Source: Urophycis tenuis (taxonomy: Eukaryota; Chordata; Actinopteri; Gadiformes; Phycidae). From it: 64,000 nt of DNA. The DNA lies in assembly GCA_036785325.1 (NCBI GenBank), contig JAXIVH010000001.1, forward strand, positions 12,762,159 to 12,826,158, read 5' to 3'. Of this stretch, positions 1 through 13,100 are shown piece after piece. The notes beneath the pieces are model-generated. The model saw nothing but the letters and a program-made list of their open reading frames with translations, ran no database searches and was not told the DNA's origin. How positions within the stretch are numbered: the first letter of the stretch is position 1; each line of letters begins with the position of its first letter. The position numbers were made by a program, and so were the translations under genes.

Positions 1-1152
1 GTGCTGTTGTTGTTGTGGGTCCTGCTGGAGTATGTGTGGAGGCTGTAGTTGTTGTTTTAGGTGAAGCAGTTGTTGTCGGTGGCCCTACAATTGTTGTTAC
101 TGGTCCTGTTGTAGTAGTTGTGGATAATGCAGTTGTTTTTGGTGGTCCTGCAGTTGTTGTTGTTAAGGGTCCTGGAATTGTTGTTGTGGGTCTCGCTGTT
201 GTTGTCGGTGGCCCTGCAGTTGACGTTTTGGGTCCCGCTGTAGTAGTTGTGGATCCTGCAGTTGTTGGTGGTGGTCCTGCTGTTGATGTTGTGGATCTTG
301 CTGTTGTTATTTGTGGCCCTGCAGTTGTTGTGGTGGGTCCTGCTGTTGTTGATGTGGGTGCTGCAGTGGTTGTTGGTGGTCCTGCAGTTGTCATTATGGG
401 TGCTGGAGTTGATGTTACAGATCTTGCTGTTGTTGTGGGTGCTGGAGTTTTTGTTGTGGGTCTTGCTGTTGTTGTTGGTTGCCCTGCAGTTGATGTTGTG
501 GGTCCTGCTGTTGTTGTTGTGGGTCCTGCTGGAGTAGTGTTGGATGTCACAGTTGTTGTTTTAGGTGAAGCTGTTGTTTTTGGTGGCCCTGCAGCTGTTG
601 TTGTTCCTGTTGTAGTAGTTATGGATGCTGCAGTTGTTCTTGGTGGTCCAGCAGTTGTTGTTGTTGGTCGTGGAATTATTGTTGTGGGTCTTGCTATTGT
701 TGTCGGTGGTCCTGCAGTTGTTGTTGTTGTTGGTACGGCATAAGTAGTTGTGGGTTCTGCAGTTGTTGTTGGTCCAGCATTAGTAGTTGTGGGTCCTGCA
801 TTGGCTGTCGTTGGTGGAGCTGTTGTAGTTGGTGCAGTCATTGTTGTTGGTTCTGCAGTTGTTGTTGTAGCAGGAGTCATCGAAGGTCCTGCAGTTGATG
901 CTGTTGGTCCTGCAGTAGTGGGTGATGGCCCTGCTGTAGTAGTTGTGGATGCTGCATTTGTCATTGTGGTTCTTGCTTTTGTTGTTGGTTGTCTTGAGGT
1001 TGTTGATGTTGGTCCTGCAGTGGTTGTTGTTGGTTCTGCAGTTGTTGTTGTGGGTGCTGTAGTTGTCATTGTGGGTCCTGCAGTTGTTGATGTTCTTCCT
1101 GCAGCAGAAGTTGTGGGTCCTGCAGAGGCAGTGGTTGTTGTCGCTGTTGAAG
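1..1152 (-). CDS. Mucin exon 8: PTS exon of module 3, truncated by window edge
   Basis: The acceptor TTTTCTATTACAG lies before 1152. The exon opens STATTTTASAGPTTSAAG, closely matching the start of exon 5 (STMTTTTASAGPTTSAAG). The minus frame stays open to position 1 (383 complete codons) with the same TTTAGPTTT-type repeats. The donor, a third SEA domain and the gene's 3' end lie outside the window. Confidence 0.85.
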
Positions 1153-4100
1153 CTGTAATAGAAAACAAACTGTAGCCCACCTAAAATGCACAGGGCCAAA
1201 GTATTCTATTTCCTATAATTCTCCATTCCCCTAGATGGCGCTGCTTCTTATATCGTTGCCTGACCCACCCTATATTGCATAGCTCTCTAGAAGGTTAATG
1301 GTCTCTTTTCCTTTTATCCTATCGTGAAGTCAGTTGAGAAAGAAGAGCTAAGTGAAACAAACGAACATTTAGAATAGAGAAGAAATCGTCCAAGCTTTTA
1401 TTTTAGTTAGTAAAAGTGTATAGAAGCCTTCATTATTTTTAATTGACATCTACGTTTTGTTTTTTCTTTTTGATAATCTTAAGAATCTCCGGTGAGTACA
1501 ATACGAGTTAAATTGCTTGTTAACATCAAGCGGCAACATTCCATGCTGAAAAATGAAGCCCATGCGGAAGTGCAAAAACTTGCAGTTCCTCGACTGGCCG
1601 CTTGAGGCTGGCTTCAGAACGGAGTCAACTCCCATAGACACCCATGTTAAAATGTCCAACTTTACAGCCAAAATAAACATGTTTACAGCCTGGTTAAAAA
1701 AACGGTTTTGGTGTCTTTCAGTAGTGTTCGAGTCCATGACAACTGTGAGGGGGGTGAATTTTTTTAGAATCCATTATTTTAATGCACAGAGAAGGATTTA
1801 TTTTATGAATAATTAAGGGCGTGGTCAACTTGATTGGCAGCTGTCATCTGTCATCGCGGCATGACCTTCACGGATTCGAGGCTTTGATTGGTCTGGCTGG
1901 AGGTAGGCGGGCTTAGAACACAGACTGAAATGTCCAAGATGGCGGCGCCCAGAAGCTCAATTTTAGGCTTCATCTCCGCTGTTAAGAATGCCTATGGGTG
2001 ACGTCACGGGGGGTTTGTCCATTAGTTATATACAGTCTATGTTTAACATGCTATCTTAGTTGATTCAAATAGAAAAGATAAGCTATCCTAATGATTTTAT
2101 ACTATGTACATTTTATGATAATCGCCTATTTCTGTTATGTCCTTTGATAAATTCAAAAACCAGTAGGAGATATTTGATATCGTTTTCTTTGCTTATCTAT
2201 CGCTGTTATTTGGAACGCCATTTCGTTGCATACGTGCGGGTTGTTAATGATGAAATGGCGTAACGTGAATCCATCAGTGGGGAACCTTCAGGGCCTTCTA
2301 CGCCTTCAGAGAAGGCCTAACAAAATTCTGGACCAAAACATATTAAATAAGAAATAATTATAATTATTTAATTTTTTTTATTTATTATTTTTATTATTAT
2401 TTTTAATTTATGTCTTATTTAATTTAATACAATACATTTAATAAATTTTCTCTCATCTCTCACATCTGCAATGAAATGGTTACGGTCCCTAAAACATGTT
2501 ATCCAATCAGAATCGTCCGTCTCTATCAAGGCCCGTTTAGCAGGCTCATTAATTGGTTAGGACTTCACAATTCCTGCAGAAGGCCTAGCTATGTGTTTTG
2601 GTCTGGAGAGTGAGGGGCAGATAAGACCTTATGGTGCGTTTTATTATCGATCCGTCTCGGACGTCCGAGGACATTGCCTAGCGACACGCATGAACACGCC
2701 CCTTTTACTCGGACGGAGAACTTGCCTGCTCGGTTGAACTCACAGGAGACCGAGCAAGGGTTCCGAGACAATTCACGATGGCTGCGCCCAGTGTCACCTG
2801 TTATGTGGCGTCCGTTTCTATGGAGACAGATAGTAATGCTATCTAGCTAGCATGCCAAAATGGTCTACTATCAAGCGACTCCAACGCTTTCACTTCACTA
2901 AATATACTGAAATATGAACATACATTCTGCGTCTAGTGTACTGTTCCTGGAATTCTTCCTCAAGGTTGTGTAGGTGAAGCTCATGCGACATGCGACTACC
3001 GCGACAATAGCTTTCCGGGTGGCGTCCATGTTTTTCTCCAACGAACTTTGCGCGGAACAATAATAAAACGATTGAAGTGTAGAAGTGACGTCACCACCGA
3101 GGTCCGAGACGGTTCGCAGAGAATAATAAAACGCACCATTAGGCCTTCACGAAGTCCTAACCTATCACATAGTGGCTGAGTCTCAACCGTTCTCACCACT
3201 CTGTCACATAGGTAAAACTTGGCAGAGTGGTTGAGAGATTGAGATTGAAAGTTAAATGGCGTCAGAGGAGAATTAGGTTGTGGCTAGCTTGATCGGATGG
3301 CCTTTTTAAAGGCGTCCTTTCACAGAAAAACTATAAATAATTTAAAAAAAAAACGGAAGACCAATTAAAAAAAAAGGTTAAGAAAGTGGAAAGGCATTTC
3401 AAGACCGAAAATGATCAGCGATATCCATGGATGGCGGGTTGTTATAAAACAAACAGGCTGTACTGGTGGAGTTGTTTGCTTTTTACAACTGAAAAAGCGC
3501 TGAATTTGTCAGCCTTACAAATCTGACAAAGTCAGCCCACCGACATCAAGGTTCGGCGGCACACCTGCAAGCGACGGTCAGTTTGAAAACCTTTGGGGTG
3601 ATGAAATGAGCCTCGGTGTCCGTGTCAGCAGCGTCATGGGGTGACACTCTGGGTGACTTCATTTTATATTTCCAGATTTTGGCTTTAGAATATATTTATG
3701 TATGTTTATTTAATTTTGAGATGTTTCTTGTTGCGGAGAATGTTATCGATGTTATGGTCTATTTGTTTACATCCTCGTCATCGTTAATTAAAGTCGGATT
3801 GCATTTGTTTAACCCTTTCAATGCATCGTACTGTTGCTTTTTTCCGTGAAGATTTATTTTCTCAGCGGTGATGACTGAGGTGAAGGCCCAGCTGTAGTGC
3901 TCACAGTTCGCCACTGGAATCCATGTATATTTGTTCAGCTACGAGGTAACTAACGGTTAATGTTTTGAGGCTTAGTGCCGTTGTAAATAATGTAAATGTA
4001 AGAATGTAAAGAATCTTTTGTCGACCTATTCGCGGCTACATGATTTAAATGAATAGAATGAGTTTATTAACTTTCTAGATAGGACGTGTTTAAAACCGCG

Positions 4101-7100
4101 AAATGTAGCACTTTGCATTATTAACGTGTACTATACTGAGCGTGTTCCTATTTGAAGTACAACTGTACTATGTTGCAATTTATTATACACATTTACACTG
4201 AACGATAGAGATTTGAATTTGACTAACAATCATTTGATTTTGAATGTGTATTGATAAAGCCATGTACAGCTACTAATTAGATATTTTGTATTACTGTGCA
4301 GATTGTTTTTTTTGTTGTGCATGTTCTACCATTGTTGAGAGAAAGACATCGTATGGCGAGCTAGAGACCCACCAATCCAGTGATTCAGCGATCCAGCGAC
4401 TCAGTGTGACTGTAACCAGTGGCCATCGACCCACCAGACCGCGCTTTGGATACATCACCTAGATAAGAATTGAGATCTCCAACTTTATTTTACACTGCCC
4501 GGGTAGTAGTTTTTTTGCTCATCAACAAGGAACTGAATTGAACTGAACATTGAATTAATTGACTTGACTGATTTTTTTATTTTAACTGACTGACCATTTT
4601 GGGGGGATTTTCTATTTTATTTACTATGTGTGATTAATTTTGTGTAATGTAGAATAAATGTTTATATTGCTTTTCTATTCAAACAGTGGTCGTAGCCAAT
4701 TTCACTCTTAGAGCCGAACCTAACTCTGATTCCTTTTACTTAAATATAATGAATACAGGTCATTACTATATCCTAATAGATGTTTAAGTTAGACTAGTTA
4801 CAAAACCATTATGGATGGCTAACATTTATATTTAAATATATTATCATGAGATAGATATATGAAACCTCTTTTCATTGAGCTGTCAATCAGATTGGACTTA
4901 ATTAACACAACTGAACCCACCAACCCACTTTCCCCCTCCTGTCCGATGCAGCTTATGACATGGCACCGAGGAGAGAGGTGTCGTCCAATCCATTGCTCAC
5001 TTTATACTGGCAATTGCTTTGAAAATATAACCCTACTGTTGTAGTTACCTGCAACAATAGTGGCAGTGTCCACATCGATGCGGGTGATGCCATTGGATAT
5101 TGAGTCCAGCAAAGTCTGCACTGCACGGCTTTCAGTTGGAAGAGGCGATTGTTTTTTGAAGATCAACTTCATGTCCACGAAGACTGATCCATTACTAGAA
5201 ACAAAACGAAGTAGAATATATTCAAAGTTTGTACTTATTTCCATTGTCAGAATCTATCTTGTCTTCTTTATTCTATATGTTACTTAATTAAAAGAACTAA
5301 GGTAATTTCACAAAATTGTTTTCCATCTTTCTGAAAAATAAAGGGTTCAAGTGTGTACTTACGCAAAATACTTGATTTTACTCCCGTAAAATGTTCTTGG
5401 GAAATAATGTCTGAAGCCTCTGTTGACCTTTTATAGGACATGAAATACATTTTAATAAAACATGTTTGATATTCAAATTAAACTGCAGGAATGATTTGTT
5501 TTTCACAGTACACACGTTTTTGAATTTTATGAACATTTTTATCTCACCTCTGTTGTAACATTACAATCCAGCTCCTGGTACACTGACGTAGAAGGATCTA
5601 AGTAATCCTTTAAAAATGTGCGTTTCAGGCTGAATTTCAACTCCATAGATACTTCATTATCTGTAGGAGGCTGAATCTCTGGCCTGCAAGTCACTGTTTC
5701 AGTCATTATTGAGTAAGAAGTAGTTGTGGGAGCAATAGCAGTAATAGATTGTGCTGCTATAGTAATTGTAGAAACGGTGATCCTAGATGTAGATGAGGGT
5801 CCTGCAGTTGTTGTTGATGGTTCTGCCTTTGTTGTTGGTGCATCAGTTGTCCTTGATGGTCCTACAGTCATTGTTGTTGGTACTACAGTAGTCTTTTTGG
5901 GTCCTGCCATTGTATAGGTCATGCCTGCAGTTGTTGTTGTTGGTCCTGCAGTAGTTGTTGTTGGTGTAGCAGTTGTCATTGAAGGTCCTGCAGTTGATGG
6001 TGTTGGTCCTGCAGTAGTGGGTGATGGTTCTGCAGTTGTTGTCGGTCCTGCTGTAGTAGTTGTGGATGCTGCAGTTGTGATTGTGGGTCTTGCTGTTGTT
6101 GTTGGTGGCCCTGCAGTTGTTGTTTTGGGTCCTGCTGTAGTAGTTGTGGATTCTGCACTTTTTGTTTCAGGTGAAGCATTTGTTGTTGGTGGTCCTGCTG
6201 TTTTTGTTGTGGGTCTTGCTGTTGTTGTTTGGGGCCCTGCAGTTCTTGTTGTGGTTCTTCCTTTAGTAATTGTGGATTCTGCAGTTGTTGGTGGTCCTGC
6301 AGTTGTTGTTGTGGGTCCTGGAGTTGTCGTTGTGGGTCTTGCTGTTGTTGCCGGTTGTCCTGCTGTTGTTGATGTGGGTCCTGCAGTGGTTGTTGGTGGT
6401 CCTGCAGTTGTTATTGTGGATGCTTGAGTTGAAGTTGCGGATCTTGCTGTTGTTGTGGGTGCTGGAGTTGTTGTTGTGGTTCCTTCTGTAGCAGTTGTGG
6501 ATGCTGCAGTTGTTGGTGGTCCAACAGTTGTTGTTGTGGGTGTTGCTGTCAGTAGCCCTGCAGTTGTTCGTTTTGCAGTTGCAGTTGTTGGTCCTGGAGT
6601 TTTTGTCGTAGGTGGAGCAGTTGTTGTTGTTGATCCTGCAGGTGGTGCTGTGGGTCCAGCTGTAGGAATGTGTGGTTCTGCTGTCGTTGTAGGTGGAAAC
6701 GTTGTAGTTAGTGCGGCAGTTGTTGAAGGTCCTGCAGTCATCACAGTCAGTCCTCTAGTTGTTAGTGAAGGTGATGAAGTTGTTGTTGCTGTTGTTTTTC
6801 CTGCATTATTTTCTGTGGGTCTTTCTGTACTAGTTGAGGGTTTTGCTGTTTTTATCGTAGGTAGAGCAGTTGTAGTTGGTGCAGTAATTGTTGTTGGTTC
6901 TGCAGTTGTTGTCGGTGGAGCAGTTGTAGTTGGTGCAGTAACTGTTGTTGGTCTTGCAGCTGTTGTTGGTTTAGCAGTTGTCATTGAAGGTCCTGCAGTA
7001 GTGGGTGATGGTTCCACAATTGTTGTTGTGGGTCCTGCTGTAGTAGTTGTGGATGCTGCAGTTGTCATTGTGGGTCTTGCTGTTGTTGGTGATCCTGCAG

Positions 7101-10100
7101 TTGTTGATGTGGGACCTGCAGTGGTTGTTAGTGGTTCTGCAGTTGTTGTCATGGGTGCTGGAGTTGTCATTGTGGGTCTTACTGTTGTTGGTGGCCCTGC
7201 TGTAGTAGTTGTGGATGCTGGAGTTGTTGGTGGTCCTGCAGTAGTTGTTGTGCGCCCTGCAGTTGTCATTGTCTGTCCTGCTGCAGTAGTTGTGAATGCT
7301 GTAGTTGTTTTGGATGAAGCTGTTTTTGTTGGTGGCCCTGCAGTTGTTGTTTTAGGTGAAGCAGTTGTGGTTGTGGGTCCCGCTGTAGTAGTTGTGGATA
7401 CTGCAGTTGTTGTTTTGGGTCCAGGAATTGTGCTTGTGGGTCTTGGTATTGTTGTTGGTGGCCCTGCAGTTGTTTTTGTAGGTGAAGCAGTTGTGGTTAT
7501 GGGTCCTACTGTATAAGTTGTGGTTCCTTCCATTGTAGAGGTCGGTCCTTCAGTTGTTCTTGTTTGTTCCGCAGTTGTACTTGTGTATTCTTCAGAAATT
7601 GTGGTTGGTCCTGATGTTGTTGTTGCAGATTTATCAGCTGACTTTGTTGTTTCTTCAGTTGTTGTTGTTGGTTCTACAGCAACAGTCGTGGGTCCTGCAG
7701 TTGTTGTTTGTTCCGCAGTTGCAGTTGTGTGTCTTTTTGTAGTTGTGCTGGGTCCTGATTTTGTTGTCTTAGTTTCATCAGCTGACTTTTTTGTTCCTGC
7801 TGTTTTTGTCGGTTCCTCAGTAAGAGTTGTGGGTCCTTCAGTTGTCGATGTTTGCCCTGCAGTAGTAGAGGTGTGTCCAGCAGGTGTTGTTTGTTTCACA
7901 TATGTAGTTGTGTATTCTTCAGTAGTTGTGGTGGGTCCCGATGATGTCATTGTAGATTCAACACCTGACGATATTGTTCCTTCAGTTGTTGGTCCTGAAG
8001 TCCTCGATGTTTGACCTGCAGTAGTAGAGGTGAATCCAGCAGTTGTCGTTGTTCGCCTCGCAGTAATTGTTTGTACCTCAGTTGAAGTTGTGATGGTTCC
8101 TGCCATTGTTGTTGTAGATTCATCAGCTGACTTTGTTGTTCCTGCAGATGTGATTGTTGGTTCATCACCAGTAGTAGAGGTGGGTCCAGTAGGTGGTGTT
8201 TGTTCTACAGTTGTAGTTGTGTGTCCTTCAGTAGTTGTGGTGGTTCCTCCCATTGTGGTTGTAGTTTCATCAGCTGACTTTGTTTTTCCTGTAGTTGTTG
8301 TTGGTTCCTCAGTAAGAGTTTTTGGTCCATCAGTTGTTGTTGTTTGTTCTGCAGTTGTACTTGTGTATTTTTCAGAAATTGTGGTTGGTCCTGATGTTGT
8401 TGTTGCAGATTTATAAGGTGACTTTGTTGTTCCTTCAGTTATTGTTGGTTCTTCAGTAATAGTCGTGGGTCCTTCCGCAGTTGTAGTTTTGTGTCCTTTT
8501 CCAGCTGTGCTGAGTCCTGATTTTGTTGTTGTAGATTCAATAGCTGACAATGTTGTTCTTTCAGTTGTTGTTGTTGGTTCTACAGCAATAGTCGTGGGTC
8601 CTGATGTTGTTGTTGCAGATTTATCAGCTGACTTTGTTGTTCCTTCAGTTGTTGTTGTTGGTTCTACAGCAATAGTCGTGGGTCCTGCAGTTGTTGTTTG
8701 TTCAGCAGTTGCAGTTGTGCTGGGTCCTGATGTTGTTGTTGGAGATTCATCAGCTGACTTTTTTGTTCCTGCAGTTTTTGTCGGTTCCTCAGTAAGAGTT
8801 GTGGGTCCTTCAGTTGTTGTTGTTTGTTCCGTAGTTGTACTTGTGTATTCTTCAGAAATTGTGGTTTGGCCAGATGTTGTTGTTGCAGATTTAGAAGGTA
8901 ACTTTGTTGTTCCTTCAGTTATTGTTGTTTGTTCTTCAGTAATAGTCGTGGGTCTTTCAGTTGTTGTTTGTTCCGCAGTTGTAGTTTTGTGTCCTTTTCT
9001 AGCAGTGCTGAGTCCTGATGTTGTTGTTGTAGATTCATTAGCTGACGATGTTGTTCCTTCAGTTGTTGTTGGTTCATTAGCAAAAGTCGTGGGTCCTGCA
9101 GTTGTTGTTCCTTCCGCTGTTGTAGTTGTTTGTCCTTTAGTAGTTGTTCTGCGTCCTGGAGTTGTCATTGTGGGTCCTGCTGGTGTAGTTGTGGATGCTT
9201 CAGTTGTTGTCGGTGGTGATCCTGCAGCTGTTGTTGTGGTTCCTGGAATTCTGCTTGTGGGTCTTGGTATTGTTGTTGGTGGCCCTGCAGTTGTTGTTTT
9301 AGGTGAAGCAGCTGTGGTTGTGTGTCCTGCTGGTGTAGTTGTCAATGCTTCAGTTGTTGTCGGTGGTGGTCCTGCAGCTGTTGTTGTGGTTCCTGGAATT
9401 GTGCTTGTGGGTCTTGGTATTGTTGTTGGTGGCCCTGCAGTTGTTGTTTTAGGTGAAGCAGTTGTGGTTGTGGGTCCTGCTATAGTAGTTGTTGATTCAG
9501 CAGTTGTTGTCGGTGGTGGTCCAGCAGTTGTTGTCGGTGGTGGTCCTGCAGTTCTTGTTGTGGGTCCTGGAATTGTGCTTGTGGGTTTTTGTATTGTTGT
9601 TGGTGGCCCTGCAGTTGTTGTTTTAGGTGAAGCAGTTGTGGTAGTGGGTCCTGCTGTAGAAGTTGTGGAGGTCGGTCCAGCAGTTATTGTCATCGGTGGA
9701 GCAGTTGTTGTTGGTCCTGCAGTTGGTGCTGTGGGTCCCGTTGTAGGAGTGTGTGGTTCTGCAGGTGTTGTAGGTGGAAAAGTTGTAGTTTTTGCAGCAG
9801 TTGCAATTTTTGGTCCTGTTGTTGTTGGTCCTGAATTTTTTTCTGTGGGTCTTACTGTACTAGTTGTGGGTACTGCTGTTGTTACTGTAGGCGGAGCACT
9901 TGTAGTTGGTGCAGTAATTGTTGTTGGTTCTGCAGATGTTGTTGTCGGTGGAGCAGTTGTAGTTGGTGCTGTAATTGTTGTTGGCGTAGCAGTTGTCATT
10001 GAGGGTCGTGCAGTTGATGGTATGGGTCCTGCTGTAGTACTTGTGTATACTGCAGTTGTTGTTTCAGGTGAAGCAGTTGTTGTTGGTGGTCCTGCTGTTG

Positions 10101-13100
10101 TTGTTGGTACTCTTACTGTTGTTGTTGTGGATCTTATTGTTACTTGTGGGCCTTCATTTGTTGTTGTGGGTCTTTCTGTTGTTGATGTGGGTCTTGCAGT
10201 CGTTGTTGGTGGTCCTGCAGTTGTTATTGTGGGCGCTTGAGTTGTCGTTGCGGAAGTTGCTGTTGTTGTGTGTGCTGGAGTTGTCATTGTAGGTCTTGCT
10301 GTTTTTTTTGGTGGCCCTGCAGTTGTTGTTGTTGTTCCTTCTGTAGTAGTTGTGGACGTTGCAGTTGTCATTGTGGGTCTTGCTGTTGTTGTTGTAGGTC
10401 CTGGTGTTGCCATTGTCTGTGTTGCTGTCAGTGGCCCTGCAGTTATTATTGAAGGTCCTGCAGTTGTTTGTTTTGCAGTTGTTGGTCCTGAAGTTGTTGT
10501 CATAAGTGGATCAGTTGTTGTTGTTGATCCTGCAGGTGGTGGTGCGGGTCCTGCTGTAGGAGTTGCTGGTTCTCCAGTTGTAGTAGGTAGAAAAATTGTA
10601 GTTGTTGCAGCAGTTGTTGAAGGTCCTGCAGTCATCACAGTCAGTCCTGTTGTTGTTCTTGAAGGTGATGAAGTTGTTGTTGCTGGTATAGTACTTGTTA
10701 GTGGTGCTGTTGTTGGTCCGGTTATTGTTGGTCTTGCATTTTTTTCTGTGGGTCTTTCTGTACTAGTTGTGGGTTCTGCTGTTGTTATCATAGTTGGAGC
10801 AGTTGGAGTCGGTGCAGTAATTGTTGTTGGTTCTGCAGTTGTTGTCGTTGGATGAGCAGTTGTATGAGCAGTTGTAGTTGATGCAGTTATCGTTGTTGGT
10901 CCTGCAGTTGTTGTCAGTTTAGCAGTTGTCATTGAAGGTCCTGCAGTTGATGACGTTTGTCCTGCAGAAGTGGGTGGTGGTTCAACAATTGTTGTTGTGG
11001 GTCCTGCTGTAGTAGTTGTGGACACTGCAGTTATCATTTTGGGTCTTGCTGTTGTTGTTGGTGATCCTGCAGTTGTTGATGTGGGTCCTGCAGTGGTTGT
11101 TAGTGGTTCTTCAGTTGTTGTTGTTGTTTTGGATCCTGCTGTAGTAGTTGTGGATGGTGCAGTTGTTGGTGGGTGTCCTGTAGTTGTTGTTGTGGGTCCT
11201 GCTGGACTAGTTGTGAAAGCTGCAGTTGTTGTTTTAGATGAAGCTGTTTTTGTTTGTGGCCTTGCAGTTGTTGTTGTTGGTCCTGTTTTAGTAGTTGTGG
11301 GTCTTGGTATTGTTGTTGGTGGCCCTGCAGTTGTTGTTTTAGGTGAAGCACTTGTGCTTGTGGGTCCTGCTGTAGAAGTTGTGGTTCCTTCCATTGTAGA
11401 GCTCGGTCCTGCAGTTGTTGTAGGTGGAGCAGTTGTTGCTGGTTCTGCAGTTGGTGCTGTGGGTCCTGTTGTAGGAGTTGGTGGTACTGCAGTTGTTGTA
11501 GGTGGCAAAGTTGAAACTGGTGTAGCAGTTGCCGTTGTTGGTCCTGAATTTCTTTCTGTGGGTCTTACTGTACTAGTTGTGGGTTCTGCTGCTGTTATTG
11601 TGGGTGGAGCAGGTGTAGTTGGTGCAGTAATTGTTGTTGGTTCTGTGGTTGTTGTCGTCGTTGGAGCAGTTGCAGTCAGTGCAGTAATTGTTGTTGGTTC
11701 TGCGGTTATTGTCGTCGGTGGAGCAGTTGTAGTTGCTGCAGTAATTGTTGTTGGTGTAGCAGTTGTCATTAAGGGTCCTGCAGTTGATGGTGTTGGTCCT
11801 GCAGTAATGGGTGATTGTTCTGCAGTTGTTGTTGTGGGTCGTACTGTAGTAGTTGTGGATCCTGCAGTTGTTGCTTTAGGAGAAGCAGTTATTGTTGGTG
11901 GTCCTGCTGCTGTTGTGGATCTTGCTTTTGTTATTTGTGGCCGTTCAGTTGTTGTTGTGGTTCTTTCTGTTGTTGATGTGGGTCCTACAGTGGTTGTTGG
12001 TTGTTCCCCAGTTGTAATTGATGGTGCTTGAGTTGTCGTTGCGGATCTTGCTGTTGTTTTTGGTGGCCCTGCAGTTGTTATTGTGGTTCCTTCTGTAGTA
12101 GATGTGGATGTTGCAGTTGTTGGGTGTCCTGCAGTTGTTGTTGTGGGTCCTGGAGTTGTCATTGTGTGTGTTGCTGTCAGTGGCTCTGCAGTTGTTATTG
12201 AAGGTCCTGCAGTTGTTTGTTTTGCAGTTGTTGGTCCTGCAGTTGTTGTCATAGATGGAGCAGTTGTTGCTGTTGATCCTGCAGGTGGTGGTGTGGGTCC
12301 TGCTGTAGGAGTTGGTGGTTCTGCAGTTGTTGTAGGTCGAAAAGTTGTAGTTGGTGCAGCAGTTGTTGAAGGTCCTGCAGTCTTCACAGTCAGTCCTGTA
12401 GTTGTTCTTGAAGGTGATGAAGTCGTTGTTGCAGGTGCAGTAGTTGTTGGTGGTGCTGTTGTTGGTCCTGTTGTTGTTGGTCCTGCATTTTTTTCTGTGG
12501 GTCTTTCTGTCCTACTTGTGGGTTCTGCTGTTGTTATCGTACTTGGATCAGTTGTAGTCGGTGCAGTAATTGATGTTGGTTCTGCAGTTGTTGTCATCGG
12601 TGGAGCAGTTGTTGGTGCAGATACTGTTGTTGGTTCTGCAGTTGTTGTTGGTGAAGCAGTTGTTATTGTTGGTCCTGCAGTTGTCATTATTTGCCCTGCA
12701 GAAGGAGAGGTGTGTCCAGCAGTTGTTGTTTGTACTGCAGTTGTAGTTGTGTGTCCTTCAGTAGTTGTGCTGGGTCCCTCCAGTGTCGTTGTAGATTCAT
12801 CAGCTGACTTTGTTGTTTCTTCAGTTGTTGTTGGTTCCTCAGTAAGAGTTGTTGGTGTTTGTTCCGCAGTTGTACTTGTGTATTCTTGAGAAATTGTGGT
12901 TGGTCCTGATGTTGTTGTTGGTTCTTCAGCAATAGTCGTGGGTCCTGCAGTTGTTGTTTGTTCCGCATTTGCAGTTGTATGTCCTTTTGTAGTTGTGCTG
13001 GGTCCTGATGTTGTTGTAGATTCATCAGACAACTTTGTTGTTCCTGCAGTTGTTGTTGGTTCCTCTGTAAGTGTTTTGGGTCCTTCAGTTGTGGATGTTG

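Larger units (their letters stand above)
1153..4815. other. Intron 7, expanded by repeat insertions
   Basis: The donor-proximal part (about 4815-5048) aligns by eye with the whole of intron 4 (17298-17558). Both share a T-rich stretch with TTTATATTTAA, ATTAACACA, GGCATGGCACCGA-like text and CACTTTATACTGGCAATTGC. Intron 4 goes from there straight to its acceptor, whereas here about 3.6 kb intervenes. Inside that insert are a fish interspersed repeat, a MITE and an LTR-like fragment (listed separately). Positions 1153-1550 and 3166-4299 show nothing recognisable. Confidence 0.6.

Noticed and set aside
5198..5362. A hidden 19-nt microexon in introns 3 and 6 (after TTTATTTTTCAG) that would repair the SEA phase
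   Set aside because: It would leave a preceding intron of only about 31 nt, its donors are weak, and its translation is not conserved between modules.
8465..10240. Very long plus-strand open frames rich in Val, Gly and Pro across the mucin exons (up to 984 codons at 28821-31775)
   Set aside because: They are the complement of ACA/ACT/GGA/CCA repeats, which contain no stop in that frame. They lack leaders, splice sites and domain content, while the minus strand has a signal peptide, matched splice phases and SEA domains.
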